Origin: JAENVU01 sp963801105
GTDB taxonomy: Bacteria; Actinomycetota; Acidimicrobiia; IMCC26256; JAENVU01
Assembly: GCA_963801105.1 (NCBI GenBank)
Contig: CAWDDH010000003.1
Location: 1,674,001-1,738,000 of the forward strand
Length of the DNA stretch: 64,000 nucleotides
Reading direction: 5' to 3'
Shown: one piece after another, positions 62,421 to 64,000 of the stretch
How the letters are laid out: each line of letters starts with the position of its first letter
How positions within the stretch are numbered: position 1 is the first letter of the stretch
The notes under the pieces: model-generated
Told to the model about the DNA's origin: nothing
Database searches by the model: none
What the model saw: the letters and a program-made list of their open reading frames with translations, nothing else
Program-made: the position numbers and the translations under genes

Positions 62421-62726
62421 GCGCTCGCCGGCGTGGCCGCGGCACACGGCAGAGACCCGGTGGGTCGGTGGGATTCGGCGGATGTTGGGCCGCATCTGGG
62501 ACGCGCGTGGGGCCTCCCTGCGGCCGAACGGCGACACCGTCACCTCGGCCGTCGGCGTCGACCCCTCCCCGCTGGGGACGTCCGCTGCCGGGCCGACGAG
62601 TTCCCGCTCAAGTCCAGGAGTACTTCACCGGGGGCACCGGTCGGTTCGCGGGGCGCGCGCGGAGCCCAACCGGCCCGCGGGCGCAGCGCGTCGCGAGCCG
62701 GCGACTCCATCGCGCGATGCGCTGAT
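62421..62726. other. Degenerate intergenic stretch
   Basis: No confident gene. Frames here are short or unmatched to any family that I recognise. Confidence 0.35.
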
Positions 62727-62816
62727 GAGTACTACGTTGACGCCCACTTATCGTCGATCTTCGAAGGCGCCGACGAGATCCTGACGCTCGGTGTGATCGC
62801 GAAGTCCCCGATCTGA
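62727..62816 (+). pseudogene. Possible acyl-CoA dehydrogenase C-terminal fragment
   Basis: About 30 residues, DEYYVDAHLSSIFEGADEILTLGVIAKSPI, followed by a stop. The shape IFEGADEI resembles the catalytic YEGTNEIQR end of acyl-CoA dehydrogenases. No upstream part is in frame, so this is debris or coincidence. Confidence 0.25.
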
Positions 62817-62845
62817 TCGGCGGGCGCCACCAACGGGGGGACCGC

Positions 62846-63493
62846 ATGAGCGCAAGCGATTTCGACGCAGTGGTCACCACCGAAGCCGAGTTGCGTGAGC
62901 TGTACCGGATGCCGGGCGCCACCGTGGAGAAGGTGCTCGACGCGCTCGACGACCACGCCCGTACGTTCATCGCCGCGGCGCCGTTCGTCCTGGTCGGCAC
63001 CGCTTCGCCCGACGGTACCGGCGACGTGTCCCCCAAGGGCGGCCCGCCGGGCTTCGTTGTCGTGCTGGACGACCACCGGCTCGTCATCCCGGACCTGGCC
63101 GGCAACAACCTGCTCGACTCGATCACGAACGTCGTCACCGGTTCGGGGGTCGGGTTGCTGTTCCTGGTCCCCGGCGTCGACGAGACGTTGCGCGTCAACG
63201 GTCACGCCTGCATCACGACCGATCCGGCAGTGCTCGACGCGTGTGCGGTGAAGGCGCGACGACCGAAGGCGGCGATCGGCGTCACTGTCACCCAGCAGTA
63301 CATGCACTGCGCCAAGGCGTTCCGGCGCAGCGAACTGTGGAATCCGGACGCGTGGCCCGAGCGCTCGACGTTACCGACGTTGGGTTGCATCATTCGCGAC
63401 CAGATCCCCGCGCTGCGCGAGATCACCGCCGAGCAGCTCGATGAGTCGCTCGAGTCCAGCTACACCGCAACATTGTGGGAGCCCGGCGGGTAA
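62846..63493 (+). CDS. PPOX-class FMN-dependent protein (MSMEG_1061-like)
   Basis: A 215-residue split-barrel flavoprotein: FIAAAPFVLVGTASPDGTGDVSPKGGPPGFVVVLDDHRLVIPDLAGNNLLDSITNVV and VTQQYMHCAKAFRRSELWNP are hallmarks of the mycobacterial MSMEG_1061-type group. Reaction unknown. ATG 62846 follows GGGGGGACC. It is the last gene before an IS6 end at 63501. Confidence 0.88.
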   Translation: MSASDFDAVVTTEAELRELYRMPGATVEKVLDALDDHARTFIAAAPFVLVGTASPDGTGDVSPKGGPPGFVVVLDDHRLVIPDLAGNNLLDSITNVVTGSGVGLLFLVPGVDETLRVNGHACITTDPAVLDACAVKARRPKAAIGVTVTQQYMHCAKAFRRSELWNPDAWPERSTLPTLGCIIRDQIPALREITAEQLDESLESSYTATLWEPGG

Positions 63494-63500
63494 CCGTGAC

Positions 63501-63573
63501 GGCGCTGTTGCATTGATGCTGATCGTGACGCGCCGGACCCAGTTGCAAGTCCGTTCCGGGTTCAGATCGTTCG
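63501..63573 (+). mobile_element. IS6 end remnant
   Basis: It begins GGCGCTGTTGCATTGATG and continues to the stop and last codons of an IS6 transposase on the minus strand (ACG ATC TGA at 63569-63562). Little else is left. Confidence 0.7.
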
Positions 63574-63585
63574 GTCGCCGACCGT

Positions 63586-63690
63586 ATGGCGACAAGGCAC
63601 GGCCGCGTCCGCGAGGAGCGGCGAGCAGCGCGCGGAGTTGGCGTTCGTTCCAGATGATGGTCCGGTCCAAGGGCCAAGACGGCGTGGCGC
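63586..63690 (-). pseudogene. Internal fragment of an integrase-core (IS481/IS3-like) transposase
   Basis: The minus frame reads PLDRTIIWNERQLRALL, matching the sequence before HYNxHRPHR in rve-type transposases. It is cut on the left by the IS6 remnant. Fragment only. Confidence 0.5.
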
Positions 63691-63721
63691 GATGTCATGA
63701 CCTATGGGGCATCATCTGCCG

Positions 63722-64000
63722 ATGAAGCCACGCGCCCATCGCCAGCGAACACTCGCCGCGGCAGTCGTCGGGCCGACAGCCTTCTCGCTTGCGGCGATGC
63801 TGAGCAGTCGTCTCGTCGACGACTACAGCCATCGCGACGAACCCATCAGCGCGCTGGCCGCGAGGGGAATGCCTTCCGGGCCGATCATGGTCGTGGGCTT
63901 CGTGGGCCTCGGGGCAGGAACGTTCGCCCTAGGTCGTCGCTTGCGCGGCTCGCCACTCCCGGCGAGCCTTCCCTCGGCCTTGACGGTCGCTGCCATCACC
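63722..64000 (+). CDS. DUF998-like membrane protein, N-terminal part (3' end outside window)
   Basis: An open frame of 93 codons from ATG 63722 to the window edge. MKPRAHRQRTLAAAVVGPTAFSLAAML is a first helix, and SHRDEPISALAARGMPSGPIMVVGFVGLGAGTFALG fits the DUF998 pattern of ISALAA before helix 2. Function unknown. Confidence 0.7.
   Translation, partial: MKPRAHRQRTLAAAVVGPTAFSLAAMLSSRLVDDYSHRDEPISALAARGMPSGPIMVVGFVGLGAGTFALGRRLRGSPLPASLPSALTVAAIT

Noticed and set aside
1..64000. CRISPR array or cas genes
   Set aside because: No regularly spaced direct repeats and no Cas-like protein were seen.

Overview
This is a very GC-rich window from an actinobacterium. The signs are two luciferase-like (LLM) F420/FMN oxidoreductases, several VOC, PPOX and DinB-type proteins, acyl-CoA and thiolase gene sets close to mycobacterial lipid and steroid catabolism enzymes, a tRNA without an encoded CCA end, and many genes whose -10 box (TANNNT) sits only 5-9 bases before the start codon, as in leaderless actinobacterial mRNAs. 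A soil or aquatic Acidimicrobiia-like or mycobacteria-related organism fits, but I cannot name a genus.

Positions 1-39200 look like ordinary chromosome with a catabolic character. Positions 1-6000 hold the end of an acyl-CoA ligase, a secreted PKD/repeat protein, a pair of acyl-CoA dehydrogenases and a FadA6-like thiolase. Then come acetyltransferases, a TetR/membrane-protein pair, a VOC and LLM pair, a full-length GH2 beta-galactosidase, a second lipid block (SDR, acyl-CoA ligase, thiolase, TesB thioesterase) and assorted small enzymes. Positions 24300-33700 are a catabolic accretion: CMD-family protein, two class-C beta-lactamase-fold hydrolases, an LLM oxidoreductase, a dimethylformamidase large-subunit-like protein, and a MarR-controlled cluster of extradiol dioxygenase, SDR and FAD aromatic monooxygenase. 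The MarR operator is a perfect inverted repeat between two apparently leaderless divergent genes. Two drug-type MFS exporters, a zinc-ribbon metallopeptidase-like protein and a PhyH dioxygenase follow.

From tRNA-Arg(CCT) at 39130-39202 to the right edge the window is an accessory mosaic. One near-intact IS6-family element (39828-40653), a decayed IS6 copy (48080-48721) and several solo IS6 ends (46214, 58129, 58291, 58328, 63501) cut it into passenger segments. Pieces of integrase-core transposases lie at three junctions. The passengers include a metal-homeostasis set: two yybP-ykoY-type manganese riboswitches (44350-44436 on +, 47046-47138 on -), one leading a bacterial eRF1-like (baeRF) protein and the other a CDF metal exporter, plus a P1B-5-type metal ATPase fused to a hemerythrin domain. 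Other passengers are a cupin/membrane/ABC operon, a large AAA-TPR regulator, a secreted serine hydrolase, and a TetR translationally coupled to a beta-propeller lipoprotein.

Six apparent genes, counted by site, are broken by +1-base insertions, nearly all in G/C runs. This looks more like insertion-type consensus error than biology, so those genes may be intact in the organism.
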